A DNA stretch of 64,000 bases from Eubacterium ventriosum (lineage in GTDB: Bacteria; Bacillota; Clostridia; Lachnospirales; Lachnospiraceae). Each line of letters starts with the position of its first letter. The first letter of the stretch is position 1. Position numbers and translations under genes: made by a program. Positions 25,573-34,039 of this stretch are shown piece after piece. The notes beneath the pieces were generated by a model that saw only the letters and a list, made by a program, of their open reading frames with translations, was not told the DNA's origin and made no database searches. The stretch lies in contig NZ_CP102282.1 in assembly GCF_025150745.1 (NCBI RefSeq), positions 1,127,501 to 1,191,500 of the forward strand, read 5' to 3'.

Positions 25573-25650
25573 ATGACATTTTTTCACTAAGAAGAGTATA
25601 ATACTACTTGGAGGAACGCAGAGACTACGTTTACGTCTTTGCGTTTTCTT
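25573..25650 (+). promoter_or_regulatory. carD promoter and promoter-proximal terminator-like leader
   Basis: ATGACA (25573-25578), 18 bases, TATAAT (25597-25602) form the promoter. Right after the predicted start comes GGAGG (25610-25614), then AACGCAGAGAC (25615-25625) pairing with GTCTTTGCGTT (25635-25645, one G-U), then TTTCTT. No start codon follows the GGAGG at a usable distance. The arrangement parallels the leader at 17520 and implies that many transcripts stop after about 40 bases. Confidence 0.6.
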
Positions 25651-25687
25651 TGCTCTTTAGGATGTTTTTAGAAGTAGAGGTGACATA

Positions 25688-26206
25688 ATGTTTAACAAAG
25701 GAGAATATATTGTACATGGGAGAAAAGGAGTATGTAAGGTAGAGGACATTACCCATTTGGACATTGACGGTGCAGACAAGAAGAGTCTTTATTATGTTTT
25801 GATTCCAATGAAGAATCAGGATAGTAAGGTATTTTATCCAACGGACAATGATAAAATACCAATGAGAACTATTCATACCAAAGACCAGGTTGAAGAGATT
25901 GTTGAGCATATTAATGAGATTGAGCCTATTTGGATAGACAACGAAAGACAGAGAGAATATAAGTATAAAGAAGTAATAGGATCTTGTGATTGCAAGCAGT
26001 TAATAGGAATTATTAAAACATTACATAAAAGAGGACGTAGTAGACTTGCTCACGGCAAAAAGATTACTTATGTGGATGAGAAGTATTTAAGAGAAGCCAA
26101 GGAAGTGTTATATGATGAGTTCTCACTGGCACTTGATATTGATAAGCCACAGGTTGAAAAATATATTATAAATAATATTAATGAAAGCGATAAAGCTGCA
26201 GAATAA
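25688..26206 (+). CDS. CarD/CdnL-family RNA polymerase-binding regulator
   Basis: This 172-residue protein has the N-terminal CarD/TRCF RNA-polymerase-interaction domain (MFNKGEYIVHGRKGVCKVEDI through KVFYPTDN, about 1-60) followed by an all-helical DNA-binding domain. CarD proteins stabilise the RNA polymerase open complex, often at rRNA promoters. The second domain has a basic segment, KTLHKRGRSRLAHGKKIT, near residues 107-124. The gene lies alone behind its own promoter and a terminator-like leader, so its level may be controlled by premature termination. Confidence 0.88.
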   Translation: MFNKGEYIVHGRKGVCKVEDITHLDIDGADKKSLYYVLIPMKNQDSKVFYPTDNDKIPMRTIHTKDQVEEIVEHINEIEPIWIDNERQREYKYKEVIGSCDCKQLIGIIKTLHKRGRSRLAHGKKITYVDEKYLREAKEVLYDEFSLALDIDKPQVEKYIINNINESDKAAE

Positions 26207-26312
26207 AGAGATAATCTGATAATTGAATTGCAAATGCTAATTGTTATGATAAAGTTACAAATAAGGAAATATTAAGTCGGGGAACAGATTAGCCAATATA
26301 AATAATTATGCA

Positions 26313-26347
26313 AATGACAATGGTCGAAAGGGCTGTTGTCATTTTTT
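26313..26347 (+). terminator. Intrinsic terminator after carD (stem sequence shared with the 17.5-kb leader)
   Basis: AATGACAA (26313-26320) pairs with TTGTCATT (26336-26343), followed by T's. The 5' part GACAATGGTC and the AAAG in the loop also occur in the hairpin at 17526-17558. A weak promoter, TTGAAT (26223-26228), 16 bases, TATGAT (26245-26250), precedes it, so it may instead end a short leader of the next gene. Confidence 0.7.
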
Positions 26348-26498
26348 ACTTGCCAAATATAGTAACTGTGAATTATAATTAACTAGATTTGTATGCGCTT
26401 TTTTGTTAAAAAAATCACAACGTTAGGTGTATGCAATAAAATATTAGGGTTTAGCGTTATACTAATAAGAGCAAAAAGAATAGCAGAAGGTGTTAGAC

Positions 26499-26984
26499 AT
26501 GAAAAAAAAAGAAAAGACTAATGTTATGAGGGTTCTTGACAGTAAAAAAATAAAATACAATGAGTATTATTACGGCGACACGGAGGCAGTAAGTGGTGTT
26601 GATGTGGCTAAGGCTTTGGGACAGAATCCTGAAAATGTATTTAAAACATTGGTAACAACAGGAAAGTCCGGGGAGCATTACGTTTTTATGGTTCCGGTTG
26701 CAGAGGAACTTGACCTTAAAAAAGCCGCAAAGGCAGTAGGTGAGAAGTCTATTGCAATGCTTAAGTCGAAAGAGTTGCTTGGACTTACAGGCTACATTCA
26801 CGGTGGCTGTTCACCAATTGGAATGAAGAAATTGTTTAAGACAACAATTCATAAGACAGCACCGGATTTTGACACTATATTATTTAGCGGTGGAAAAATA
26901 GGATTTCAGGTGGAGATACCATTTGAAGATTTTAAGAAAGTAATAAATGTTAACACAGCAGATATAATTGTAGAAGCTGTTTAA
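26499..26984 (+). CDS. ybaK: YbaK/EbsC-family Cys-tRNA(Pro) deacylase
   Basis: This 161-residue protein hydrolyses cysteine wrongly attached to tRNA-Pro by prolyl-tRNA synthetase. It shows the family blocks VFKTLVTTG (about 47-55), HYVFMVPVAEELDLKKAAKAVG (about 60-81), and GLTGYIHGGCSPIGMKK (about 94-110) with the conserved GGCSPIG loop. I chose the ATG nine bases after AGAAGG; an in-frame GTG three codons upstream is less likely. Confidence 0.9.
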   Translation: MKKKEKTNVMRVLDSKKIKYNEYYYGDTEAVSGVDVAKALGQNPENVFKTLVTTGKSGEHYVFMVPVAEELDLKKAAKAVGEKSIAMLKSKELLGLTGYIHGGCSPIGMKKLFKTTIHKTAPDFDTILFSGGKIGFQVEIPFEDFKKVINVNTADIIVEAV

Positions 26985-27107
26985 AATCTAATAATATATT
27001 AATGACAAATGTTATTGAGGTATTAAAGGTTTTATAATTGGAAATACATAAATATTAACAGAGCAGATATAATTTTAAATTCTGTATGAAACACAAGGAG
27101 GTAAAAG

Positions 27108-27938
27108 ATGTTTTGTAAAAAATGCGGAAAGTACATACAGCCGGGCCAGAATTTCTGCCCAACGTGTGGAACACCGGTGGAGAACAATAACACCGAAAGT
27201 ATGGGGGACACAAAAGTTATACCAGGGCTTAATAATATGGAAGATATGGGAGATACAAAGGTTATCCCTAATCTTAATGAATTAGAAAATCAGAAATCTT
27301 TTGGAAATAACACAAACTCATTTGACGATATTGATGACAGCGATTTTCCTGAAGAAATCGAATATGTTGAAGATAAAATCGAAGGGTTTGATTTTCCGGA
27401 GGAACCTGAAGAAGAATTTGAATTTGATTCAGACGAAAATGAAGAATATGTAGTTGATGATGAAGATGAAATCGATAAGTCAATGATTACAAATGAGAAT
27501 AAGAAGTTAAACATTATTGCTATTGTAGTTTCAGTTGTAATTGTTATCGGAATAGTAATTGCAGCAATTATTCTTACAAAATCATTTGGAAATGATAACA
27601 ATAACAACACAGTTGAAACAACAGTAGAAGTAACTACAACAGATGATAGCAGTAATGATGAAAAAACAGATGCAGTAACAGATGACAGCGATGGCGACAA
27701 CAATGATGATGCCAATTACACAACAACTTACGAAAAGAGTAGTGATGAAACAACAAAGAAAAAGGTGAAAGAAACAACAAAGAAGGATAAAGCGACAAAA
27801 AAGCCTAAGACAACAAAAGCACCAAAGGCTACGCCAAAGCCTACGGAAGCACCAAAGGCAACAGAACCACCTGCAACAGAGCCACCTGCAACGGAGCCAC
27901 AAGTAACAGACGCTTCGGCAGATGAGAAGGTAGAGTAA
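27108..27938 (+). CDS. Zinc-ribbon membrane protein with acidic and Thr/Pro-rich regions
   Basis: The protein (276 residues) begins with a zinc ribbon (Cys3, Cys6, Cys17, Cys20), then a duplicated segment MGDTKVIPGLN/MGDTKVIPNLN (32-42 and 47-57), a highly acidic stretch (about 72-124), one membrane helix (about 134-156) and an outer tail rich in Asp/Asn, Thr/Lys and ATEPP repeats. Zinc-ribbon plus single-helix proteins are frequent in Lachnospiraceae and have unknown roles. The Thr-rich tail resembles a wall-spanning stalk. AAGGAGG precedes the start. No homologue of known function was recognised. Confidence 0.75.
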   Translation: MFCKKCGKYIQPGQNFCPTCGTPVENNNTESMGDTKVIPGLNNMEDMGDTKVIPNLNELENQKSFGNNTNSFDDIDDSDFPEEIEYVEDKIEGFDFPEEPEEEFEFDSDENEEYVVDDEDEIDKSMITNENKKLNIIAIVVSVVIVIGIVIAAIILTKSFGNDNNNNTVETTVEVTTTDDSSNDEKTDAVTDDSDGDNNDDANYTTTYEKSSDETTKKKVKETTKKDKATKKPKTTKAPKATPKPTEAPKATEPPATEPPATEPQVTDASADEKVE

Positions 27939-27945
27939 ATAAAAT

Positions 27946-27999
27946 ATCCGCCAGGATGATAAAACACGCAAAAGTGTTAATAAATCCGGCGGATTTTTT
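27946..27999 (+). terminator. Terminator after the zinc-ribbon gene
   Basis: ATCCGCC (27946-27952) pairs with GGCGGAT (27988-27994), with inner AGGAT/ATCC and AACAC/GTGTT stems, followed by six T. Confidence 0.8.
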
Positions 28000-28057
28000 G
28001 CGTGAAGATTACTACTTTTGTTTATTTTATTAAAAAATCACTTTACTTTTTAGTAAA

Positions 28058-28098
28058 AAGTCCCAGTTGTTCCAGTAAAATAGGGACTTCCCTTTTTT
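28058..28098 (+). terminator. Terminator-like hairpin upstream of the OPT transporter
   Basis: AAGTCCC (28058-28064) pairs with GGGACTT (28083-28089), followed by CCTTTTTTTA. A TATAAT at 28110-28115 downstream could start the transporter transcript, so this hairpin more likely ends upstream transcription. Confidence 0.5.
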
Positions 28099-28157
28099 TA
28101 ATAATTTAGTATAATAGAGTGGTACAGTGAAATATATATTGAGACAGGAGATAAAAA

Positions 28158-30107
28158 ATGGAGAAAAAAAATGACTTTAAGCCATTTATCCCCGCAGACA
28201 AGGTATTACCTGAGTTTACAGTAACTTCAGTAATTCTTGGTATGATTTTAGCGGTTATATTTGGTGGCGCCAACGCTTATCTCGGATTAAGAGTTGGTAT
28301 GACTGTATCAGCCTCAATACCGGCGGCAGTTATTTCAATGGGTGTTATTAGAGTTATTATGAAGAAAGACTCAATCCTTGAAAATAACATGGTACAGACA
28401 ATTGGTTCAGCAGGTGAATCATTGGCAGCAGGAGCAATTTTCACAATTCCTGCTATTTTTATTTGGGCTTCAGAAAAAGGAAGCGGAATTAGCACACCTT
28501 CATTCGTTTCAATTGCATTAATTGCACTTTGTGGTGGTATTTTAGGTGTACTTTTCATGGTACCTCTTCGTACAGCTCTTATTGTAGAAGAACACGGAAC
28601 ACTTCCATATCCTGAAGGAACAGCTTGTGCAGAAGTTCTTTTAGCAGGAGAAGAAGGTGGAAGTAAGTCAAAAGTTGTATTTGCAGGACTTGGAATTGCA
28701 GCAGTTTATAAATTTATTGCAGATGGTTTAAAACTTTTCCCTAGTGAAGTTGATTTCTCAATGCAGGGCGAATACACAACAGCAGTAGGTATGGATGTTC
28801 TTCCAGCCTTAGCAGGTGTAGGTTACATTTGTGGTGTTAAGATTTCAAGTTACCTTTTTGCAGGTGGTGTGTTATCATACCTTGTTTTAATTCCTGCAAT
28901 TGCTTACTTCGGTGGCGAATCAGCATCAAAAGTTGTTGATGATGCCGGAAAAGCTATTGCATTTAATCAGTTGTCAGCAAGCCAGATTTGGAGCAACTAT
29001 ACAAGATACATTGGTGCAGGTGCCGTTGCAGCAGGTGGATTAATTAGCTTAATTAAAACATTCCCAACAATGATTAGAACATTTAAACATGCAATCAAGG
29101 GATTTGGTAAGAAGGGTGACAGCCAGTTAAGAACAGAACAGGATATTTCAATGAAGTTAGTTCTTGGTGGTTCACTTGTAATTGCAGTTTTAATCTGGTT
29201 ACTTCCAGAGATTCCTGTTAGCTTCCTAGGAGCACTTATAGTTGTTGTATTTGGTTTCTTCTTTGCAACAGTATCATCAAGAATGGTAGGTATTGTAGGA
29301 AGTAGTAACAACCCTGTATCAGGTATGGCTATTGCAACATTAATCGTAACAACATTTATCTTAAAGGCTACAGGCAGCACAGGTGCAACAGGTATGGTAT
29401 CAGCTATTTCAATCGGTACAGTTATTTGTATCGTAGCAGCTATGGCTGGTGATACTTCACAGGATTTAAAGACAGGTTACATCGTAGGTGCAACACCTAG
29501 ATTACAGCAGATTGGTGAATTAATTGGTGCTATTGTATCAGCTTTTGCAATCGGTGGAGTTATGTACCTTCTTAACTCAGCATGGGGATTTGGTTCAGAA
29601 CAGATTCCTGCACCACAGGCTACACTTATGAAGATGGTAGTTGAAGGTGTTATGGGTGGTACATTACCATGGGTATTAATTTTCATGGGTGTATTTATCG
29701 CCATCGTTGTTGAAGTTCTTGGAATCCCTGTATTAGCATTCTCAATTGGTCTTTACTTACCAATTTACTTAAGCACACCTATTATGGTTGGTGGTGTTAT
29801 TAAGTGGTTTATCGATAACAAGAGAAAATATGCTAATGACGAAGAAAGAAAAGACGCATCAGACCGTGGTGTACTTTATGCAGCAGGTATGATTGCAGGT
29901 GAAGGTATCGTAGGTATCGTTCTTGCAATATTAGCAGTTGTTAACGTTGCTGATAAGTTAAATCTTTCATCATTATATGGTGAAAGTGGAGCTTTCCAGA
30001 CAGTTGGTAACTGGGTAGGATTAATTGCATTTGCATTATTACTTTCAACATTGTTCCACTTTACAAAAGGAAAAAAGACTATAGAAGTGGACGCAAAAGA
30101 AAAATAA
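28158..30107 (+). CDS. OPT-family oligopeptide transporter
   Basis: This 649-residue polytopic protein belongs to the OPT family, which imports small peptides or metal-chelate compounds with ion coupling. Family features include the N-terminal TVTSVILGMILAVIFGGANAYLGLRVGMTVSASIPAAVISMG region (about residues 22-63), IVEEHGTLPYPEGTACAEVLLAGEEGG (about 141-167), and the GDTSQDLKTGYIVGATPRLQQIGELIG block (about 434-460). Some 14-16 helices are visible. An aminoacyl-histidine dipeptidase gene lies shortly downstream, which fits peptide use. AGGAGAT precedes the ATG; a strong hairpin follows the stop. Confidence 0.92.
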   Translation: MEKKNDFKPFIPADKVLPEFTVTSVILGMILAVIFGGANAYLGLRVGMTVSASIPAAVISMGVIRVIMKKDSILENNMVQTIGSAGESLAAGAIFTIPAIFIWASEKGSGISTPSFVSIALIALCGGILGVLFMVPLRTALIVEEHGTLPYPEGTACAEVLLAGEEGGSKSKVVFAGLGIAAVYKFIADGLKLFPSEVDFSMQGEYTTAVGMDVLPALAGVGYICGVKISSYLFAGGVLSYLVLIPAIAYFGGESASKVVDDAGKAIAFNQLSASQIWSNYTRYIGAGAVAAGGLISLIKTFPTMIRTFKHAIKGFGKKGDSQLRTEQDISMKLVLGGSLVIAVLIWLLPEIPVSFLGALIVVVFGFFFATVSSRMVGIVGSSNNPVSGMAIATLIVTTFILKATGSTGATGMVSAISIGTVICIVAAMAGDTSQDLKTGYIVGATPRLQQIGELIGAIVSAFAIGGVMYLLNSAWGFGSEQIPAPQATLMKMVVEGVMGGTLPWVLIFMGVFIAIVVEVLGIPVLAFSIGLYLPIYLSTPIMVGGVIKWFIDNKRKYANDEERKDASDRGVLYAAGMIAGEGIVGIVLAILAVVNVADKLNLSSLYGESGAFQTVGNWVGLIAFALLLSTLFHFTKGKKTIEVDAKEK

Positions 30108-30141
30108 AAAAATAAAAAAAATATGTATTTCAGTGAGAAAA

Positions 30142-30173
30142 AGGCACTGCTGCAATTATGCAGTAGTGCTTTC
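30142..30173 (+). terminator. Terminator after the OPT gene
   Basis: GCACTGCTGCA (30144-30154) pairs with TGCAGTAGTGC (30159-30169) across ATTA, followed by TTTCT. Because the next gene starts 25 bases on, it may be a partial terminator. Confidence 0.7.
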
Positions 30174-30193
30174 TAAATAAAAATGGAGAGTTC

Positions 30194-30529
30194 ATGAAAG
30201 AGAAGAAGAATTATATTGATAACATTCCCAGAATTAATGATATGAAATGGGAAGTTTTGGAGGATGGAATAGTAGAAATCACAGTAGAAAATACCGGATT
30301 TTATAATAAAGTAGCACAGAGATTATTTAAGAAGCCACGTTACAGTTTTATTAAATTAGATGAATATGGAAGTTTTGTGTGGCAGCAGATTGACGGCAAA
30401 AAAAGTATATATGAAATTGGAAAAGAACTTGGAAATAAGCATAAGGGTGCTTCAGATCAGTTATATGAAAGACTTTCAAAATATTTTGGAATATTAGAAC
30501 GCAATAAATATATTGTTTTTGAAAAATAA
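30194..30529 (+). CDS. PqqD-like protein
   Basis: This 111-residue protein resembles the PqqD family, whose fold is the RiPP precursor peptide recognition element. The core runs over residues 35-108 and shows the usual order: FIKLDEYGSFVWQQIDGKKSIYEIGKEL, then a helix and a final KYIVFEK strand. An N-terminal extension of about 35 residues precedes it. No radical SAM enzyme or precursor peptide is adjacent; neighbours are the OPT transporter and a small membrane protein. In Lachnospiraceae such PqqD proteins are often found without PQQ genes, so PQQ synthesis should not be assumed. GGAGAG precedes the ATG. Confidence 0.75.
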   Translation: MKEKKNYIDNIPRINDMKWEVLEDGIVEITVENTGFYNKVAQRLFKKPRYSFIKLDEYGSFVWQQIDGKKSIYEIGKELGNKHKGASDQLYERLSKYFGILERNKYIVFEK

Positions 30530-30557
30530 AGCCTTAAGGCAGTGAAAAGGATAAAAA

Positions 30558-30902
30558 ATGAAACCATCAACAGTAATTATAGGTATAATTTTATTTGCCA
30601 TAGTAACAATGATTATATATGGCTGGGGAATTGTAAAACAAAAAAATCAAACAAAGGATTTAATGAATTTGCTTTTTAGCAAAGGACAGGATAAAATAAA
30701 AAAGTATTTAAAACAGAATGAATACATTACAATATCGCAAGTTGAGCAGATTTGTGATGGGCTTGAAGCGAAACAGCCTTTTTCGCAAAACAGGGCTGTT
30801 GTAAAGAATAAGCAGGACTACGCAAAGAAGCTTATAGAATATATGCTAAAGACTAACCAGATTGAAAAAGAAGGTAGCCGTTATAAATGGCACAAGAAAT
30901 AA
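30558..30902 (+). CDS. Small single-span membrane protein with winged-helix-like cytoplasmic domain
   Basis: I do not recognise this 114-residue protein. It has one N-terminal membrane helix (about residues 5-25) and a soluble, basic C-terminal part with helices followed by a short strand pattern (KYLKQNEYITISQVEQIC ... YMLKTNQIEKEGSRYKWHKK) that resembles a small winged helix. AAAAGGAT precedes the ATG. It lies 28 bases after the PqqD-like gene and 10 bases before pepD, so co-transcription is likely. Confidence 0.65.
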   Translation: MKPSTVIIGIILFAIVTMIIYGWGIVKQKNQTKDLMNLLFSKGQDKIKKYLKQNEYITISQVEQICDGLEAKQPFSQNRAVVKNKQDYAKKLIEYMLKTNQIEKEGSRYKWHKK

Positions 30903-30912
30903 GGAGGACATT

Positions 30913-32364
30913 ATGGCAGTATTATCAGAGTTAGAACCAAACAAAGTGTTTAAGTATTTTGAGGAGATTTGTTCAATTCCTCATGGTTCAAATAATGTAA
31001 AACAGATAAGTGATTATCTTGTAGATTTTGCAAAAGCACATAATTTAAAATATAGACAGGATGATGATTTAAATGTAATTATTTGGAAAGACGGATCTAA
31101 GGGATACGAAGATTCAGAACCTGTAATTCTTCAGGGACATATGGATATGGTTGCAGTTCAGGAAGCTGATTGCAAGAAAGATATGGAAAAAGAAGGATTA
31201 GACTTAGAAATTAACGGAGATTTCATTTCAGCTAAGGGAACATCTCTTGGTGGAGATGACGGAATTGCAGTAGCTTATACATTGGCAGTTTTGGATGATG
31301 AAGAAATGGCTCATCCACCAATCGAAGCTATTTTTACAGTAAATGAAGAAATTGGTATGCTTGGTGCAGCATCAATTGATGTTTCAGACCTTAAAGGACG
31401 TCTTTTTATGAATATGGATTCAGAAGATGAAGGCGTGTTTACAGTAAGTTGTGCCGGCGGTGCATCAGTAATATGTAAGTTCCCATACAAGAGAGATCTT
31501 GTTAACGCTCCTGTAATCGAGATTAAATTACACGGTTTCACAGGTGGACATTCAGGTGTTGAAATTATTAAGGAACGCGCAAATTCAAACTGTGCAATGG
31601 CAAGAGTTCTTCTTAACGTATTCCAGAATGTTGGTATGAGATTAGTTTCTGTTAACGGTGGTGAAAAAGACAATGCTATAGCAAAATTAAGTGAAGCAGC
31701 AATTGTTGTACTTCCTGACTCAGTAGATAAGGCTAAAAAGATTATCGAAGATACTTTTGCAGAAATTAAGGAAGAGTACAGGGTTACAGATCCTGATGCT
31801 AACTTAACTTTAAATGTAAGAAAATCAGATATGGTTGATGCCTTTACAGACGCAGCTACACTTGCAACAATTATTGCAATGGTTAATATGCCTAATGGAG
31901 TTCAGAGAATGAATCCTGAAATTGACGGTTTAGTACAGACATCACTTAATATGGGAATTTTAAGAACTGAAATGTTAGAAGTTAAGATGACATTTGCAGT
32001 TAGAAGTTCAAGCGAAACAGAAAAGCAGTACTTAATTGAAAAATTAAAATCCCTTACAGAAATCTTTGGAGGAAGCGTAGAAATAGTAGGACCTTACCCT
32101 GGATGGGAATATAAGGCAGATTCAAGATTACGTAAGGTAATGGTTGATGCTTACAAGGATTTATATAATGGTGAAGAACCTGTTGTAGAAGGAATTCACG
32201 CAGGACTTGAGTGTGGAATCTTTGCATCTAAGTTACCTGGACTTGATGCTGTATCATTTGGACCACAGATGAATAATATCCATACAACAAATGAAGAATT
32301 AAGTATTTCATCAACACAGCGTACATGGGAGTTAGTTGTTAAGGCACTTGCAGCGTTGAAGTAG
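30913..32364 (+). CDS. pepD: PepD-type aminoacyl-histidine dipeptidase (M20 family)
   Basis: This 483-residue zinc peptidase cleaves dipeptides such as carnosine-like aminoacyl-histidine. M20 metal sites are visible: LQGHMDMVAVQ (about residues 73-83), GGDDGIAVAY (about 113-122), NEEIGML (about 145-151) with the catalytic Glu, MDSEDEG (about 170-176), and the late His in NNIHTTNEELS. I set the start at the ATG eight bases after AAGGAGG; an in-frame upstream start lies inside the previous gene. It follows the OPT peptide transporter and may process imported peptides. A strong terminator follows. Confidence 0.92.
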   Translation: MAVLSELEPNKVFKYFEEICSIPHGSNNVKQISDYLVDFAKAHNLKYRQDDDLNVIIWKDGSKGYEDSEPVILQGHMDMVAVQEADCKKDMEKEGLDLEINGDFISAKGTSLGGDDGIAVAYTLAVLDDEEMAHPPIEAIFTVNEEIGMLGAASIDVSDLKGRLFMNMDSEDEGVFTVSCAGGASVICKFPYKRDLVNAPVIEIKLHGFTGGHSGVEIIKERANSNCAMARVLLNVFQNVGMRLVSVNGGEKDNAIAKLSEAAIVVLPDSVDKAKKIIEDTFAEIKEEYRVTDPDANLTLNVRKSDMVDAFTDAATLATIIAMVNMPNGVQRMNPEIDGLVQTSLNMGILRTEMLEVKMTFAVRSSSETEKQYLIEKLKSLTEIFGGSVEIVGPYPGWEYKADSRLRKVMVDAYKDLYNGEEPVVEGIHAGLECGIFASKLPGLDAVSFGPQMNNIHTTNEELSISSTQRTWELVVKALAALK

Positions 32365-32423
32365 GCAGAAAGCGTTAATGTCAAAGCCGGGTGTTTCCAG
32401 ATAAATAAGAATTTTTTAAAGAG

Positions 32424-32454
32424 CGGATGTTTCAGTTGAGCATCCGTTTTTTTT
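32424..32454 (+). terminator. Terminator after pepD
   Basis: CGGATG (32424-32429) pairs with CATCCG (32441-32446), followed by eight T. Confidence 0.9.
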
Positions 32455-32509
32455 GGAAAAAATCATCTGTAATGACAGAACTTTACAGATTTTCTTCATA
32501 TGTATTTAC

Positions 32510-32545
32510 AACTGTCTTGTCAGTTCTATATGTTTGTGCTATACT
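32510..32545 (+). promoter_or_regulatory. nad operon promoter with dyad over the -35 box (candidate NiaR site)
   Basis: TTGTCA (32517-32522), 17 bases, TATACT (32540-32545) is the promoter. AACTG (32510-32514) and CAGTT (32521-32525) form a dyad around it. Since the operon encodes a NiaR-like repressor, this dyad is a reasonable operator, but I cannot match it to a verified NiaR motif. Confidence 0.55.
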
Positions 32546-32605
32546 AAGTGACAATGTAGAAAAAATATGGCAATTTAAGTCCATATAGCACATTAGGAGG
32601 AAGAA

Positions 32606-33916
32606 ATGCAAACAGATATTTTGATAGTAGGCAGTGGTTGTGCAGGTTTATATTGCGCACTTAATTTGCCGAAGGACAAAAATATATTAATGATTACAAA
32701 GGATATAGTAGAACATAGTGACTCCTATTTAGCACAGGGTGGAATGTGTATGCTTAAAGATCCTGATGATTTTGACAGTTATTTTTATGATACAATGAAA
32801 GCAGGCCATTTTGAAAATGATACTGCAGCAGTAGAAACTATGATAAAGGAATCACCTGATTTGGTGAAAGACCTTTTAAGTTATGGGGTTGATTTTCAGA
32901 GAGATGAAGATGGAAATCTTGCCTATACAAGAGAGGGCGCCCATGCCAGAAACAGAATCGTTTATCACGAGGACATTACAGGCAAGGAGATTACAAGCCA
33001 TTTATACGAGCAGTGTAAGAAACTTGATAATCTTACAATTAAGGAACACTGGACAATGGTCGATTTGTTAACTAAGGACAATTGCTGCTATGGTGTTGTT
33101 GTAAGAAAGGATGACGGTTCACTTGATACAATAACTGCTAATTATACAGTTTTGGCTTGTGGTGGAATCGGAGGTATTTACAGATATTCAACTAATTACA
33201 GACATTTAACAGGTGATGGTATTGCAGTTGCAATTAAACATGGTGTAGAATTAAAGAATGTAAACTATGTGCAGATTCACCCAACAACTTTTTATTCAGA
33301 AAAAGAAGAGGACAGAAGTTTCTTAATTTCTGAGTCTGTAAGAGGTGAAGGTGCCAAGTTATATAATAATAGTAAGGAAAGATTTACAGAGGAACTTCTT
33401 CCAAGAGATATTCTTACGGGAAATATCAGAAAGGAAATGAAGAGAGAAGGCAGCGAACATGTATGGCTTTCAATGAAGACTATTGATCCTGAACAGTTGA
33501 AGGAACACTTCCCTAATATTGTTGAACATTGTAAAGAACACGGATATAATGTGCCTGATGAAATGATACCTGTTGTTCCTGCTCTGCATTATTTTATGGG
33601 TGGAATAAAAGTAAATCTTCAGAGTAAGACTTCAATGGATCAGCTTTATGCAATTGGCGAAACAGCCTGCAACGGAGTTCACGGAAGAAACAGACTTGCC
33701 AGCAACTCATTATTGGAAAGCATGGTTTTTGCTAAGAGAGCTGCAAAAGAAATGACAGCAGAGTTTGATAAGACCAAAACAAAAAGTTTTGACAATGTTG
33801 ATTTCACACCATATGAAGACAAGAAGAAGCTTGAAGAAGAATACAAGCAGTTAATTAGAGATGAAATCGATAAAGAAAATGCAAAAATGAATGATGAAGA
33901 AAAACAGGAAAATTAA
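32606..33916 (+). CDS. nadB: L-aspartate oxidase (short form)
   Basis: NadB oxidises L-aspartate to iminoaspartate in de novo NAD synthesis; in anaerobes fumarate is a likely electron acceptor. The N-terminal FAD motif is VGSGCAGLYCAL (about 7-18). The flavin/substrate region has SYLAQGGMCM, TREGAHARNRIVYHEDITGKEI (about 107-128), and IHPTTFYS. The C-terminal GETACNGVHGRNRLASNSLLES is highly diagnostic. At 436 residues it lacks most of the C-terminal helical domain of E. coli NadB (about 540), as other clostridial forms do. AGGAGG precedes the ATG; nadC follows. Confidence 0.9.
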   Translation: MQTDILIVGSGCAGLYCALNLPKDKNILMITKDIVEHSDSYLAQGGMCMLKDPDDFDSYFYDTMKAGHFENDTAAVETMIKESPDLVKDLLSYGVDFQRDEDGNLAYTREGAHARNRIVYHEDITGKEITSHLYEQCKKLDNLTIKEHWTMVDLLTKDNCCYGVVVRKDDGSLDTITANYTVLACGGIGGIYRYSTNYRHLTGDGIAVAIKHGVELKNVNYVQIHPTTFYSEKEEDRSFLISESVRGEGAKLYNNSKERFTEELLPRDILTGNIRKEMKREGSEHVWLSMKTIDPEQLKEHFPNIVEHCKEHGYNVPDEMIPVVPALHYFMGGIKVNLQSKTSMDQLYAIGETACNGVHGRNRLASNSLLESMVFAKRAAKEMTAEFDKTKTKSFDNVDFTPYEDKKKLEEEYKQLIRDEIDKENAKMNDEEKQEN

Positions 33917-34039
33917 TCTTCACAATGCTTAAAAAATTGAAAGATTATTTGAAAAGTTGATAAATTATTTGAAAAACATAAAAAAATATTTAGAAAACTA
34001 ATCGAAATTTAACATAAAAACTAGGAGGAAAAATATAAA

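Noticed and set aside
26308-26382. A 24-codon frame through the hairpin after carD.
   Set aside because: Unlike the leader at 17520, it has no SD at usable distance, so translation is unlikely.
27290-27971. Long antisense frames opposite the zinc-ribbon gene.
   Set aside because: They are mirror effects of low-complexity Asp/Glu/Thr codons; their products are Ser-rich or Cys/Phe-rich nonsense without start signals.
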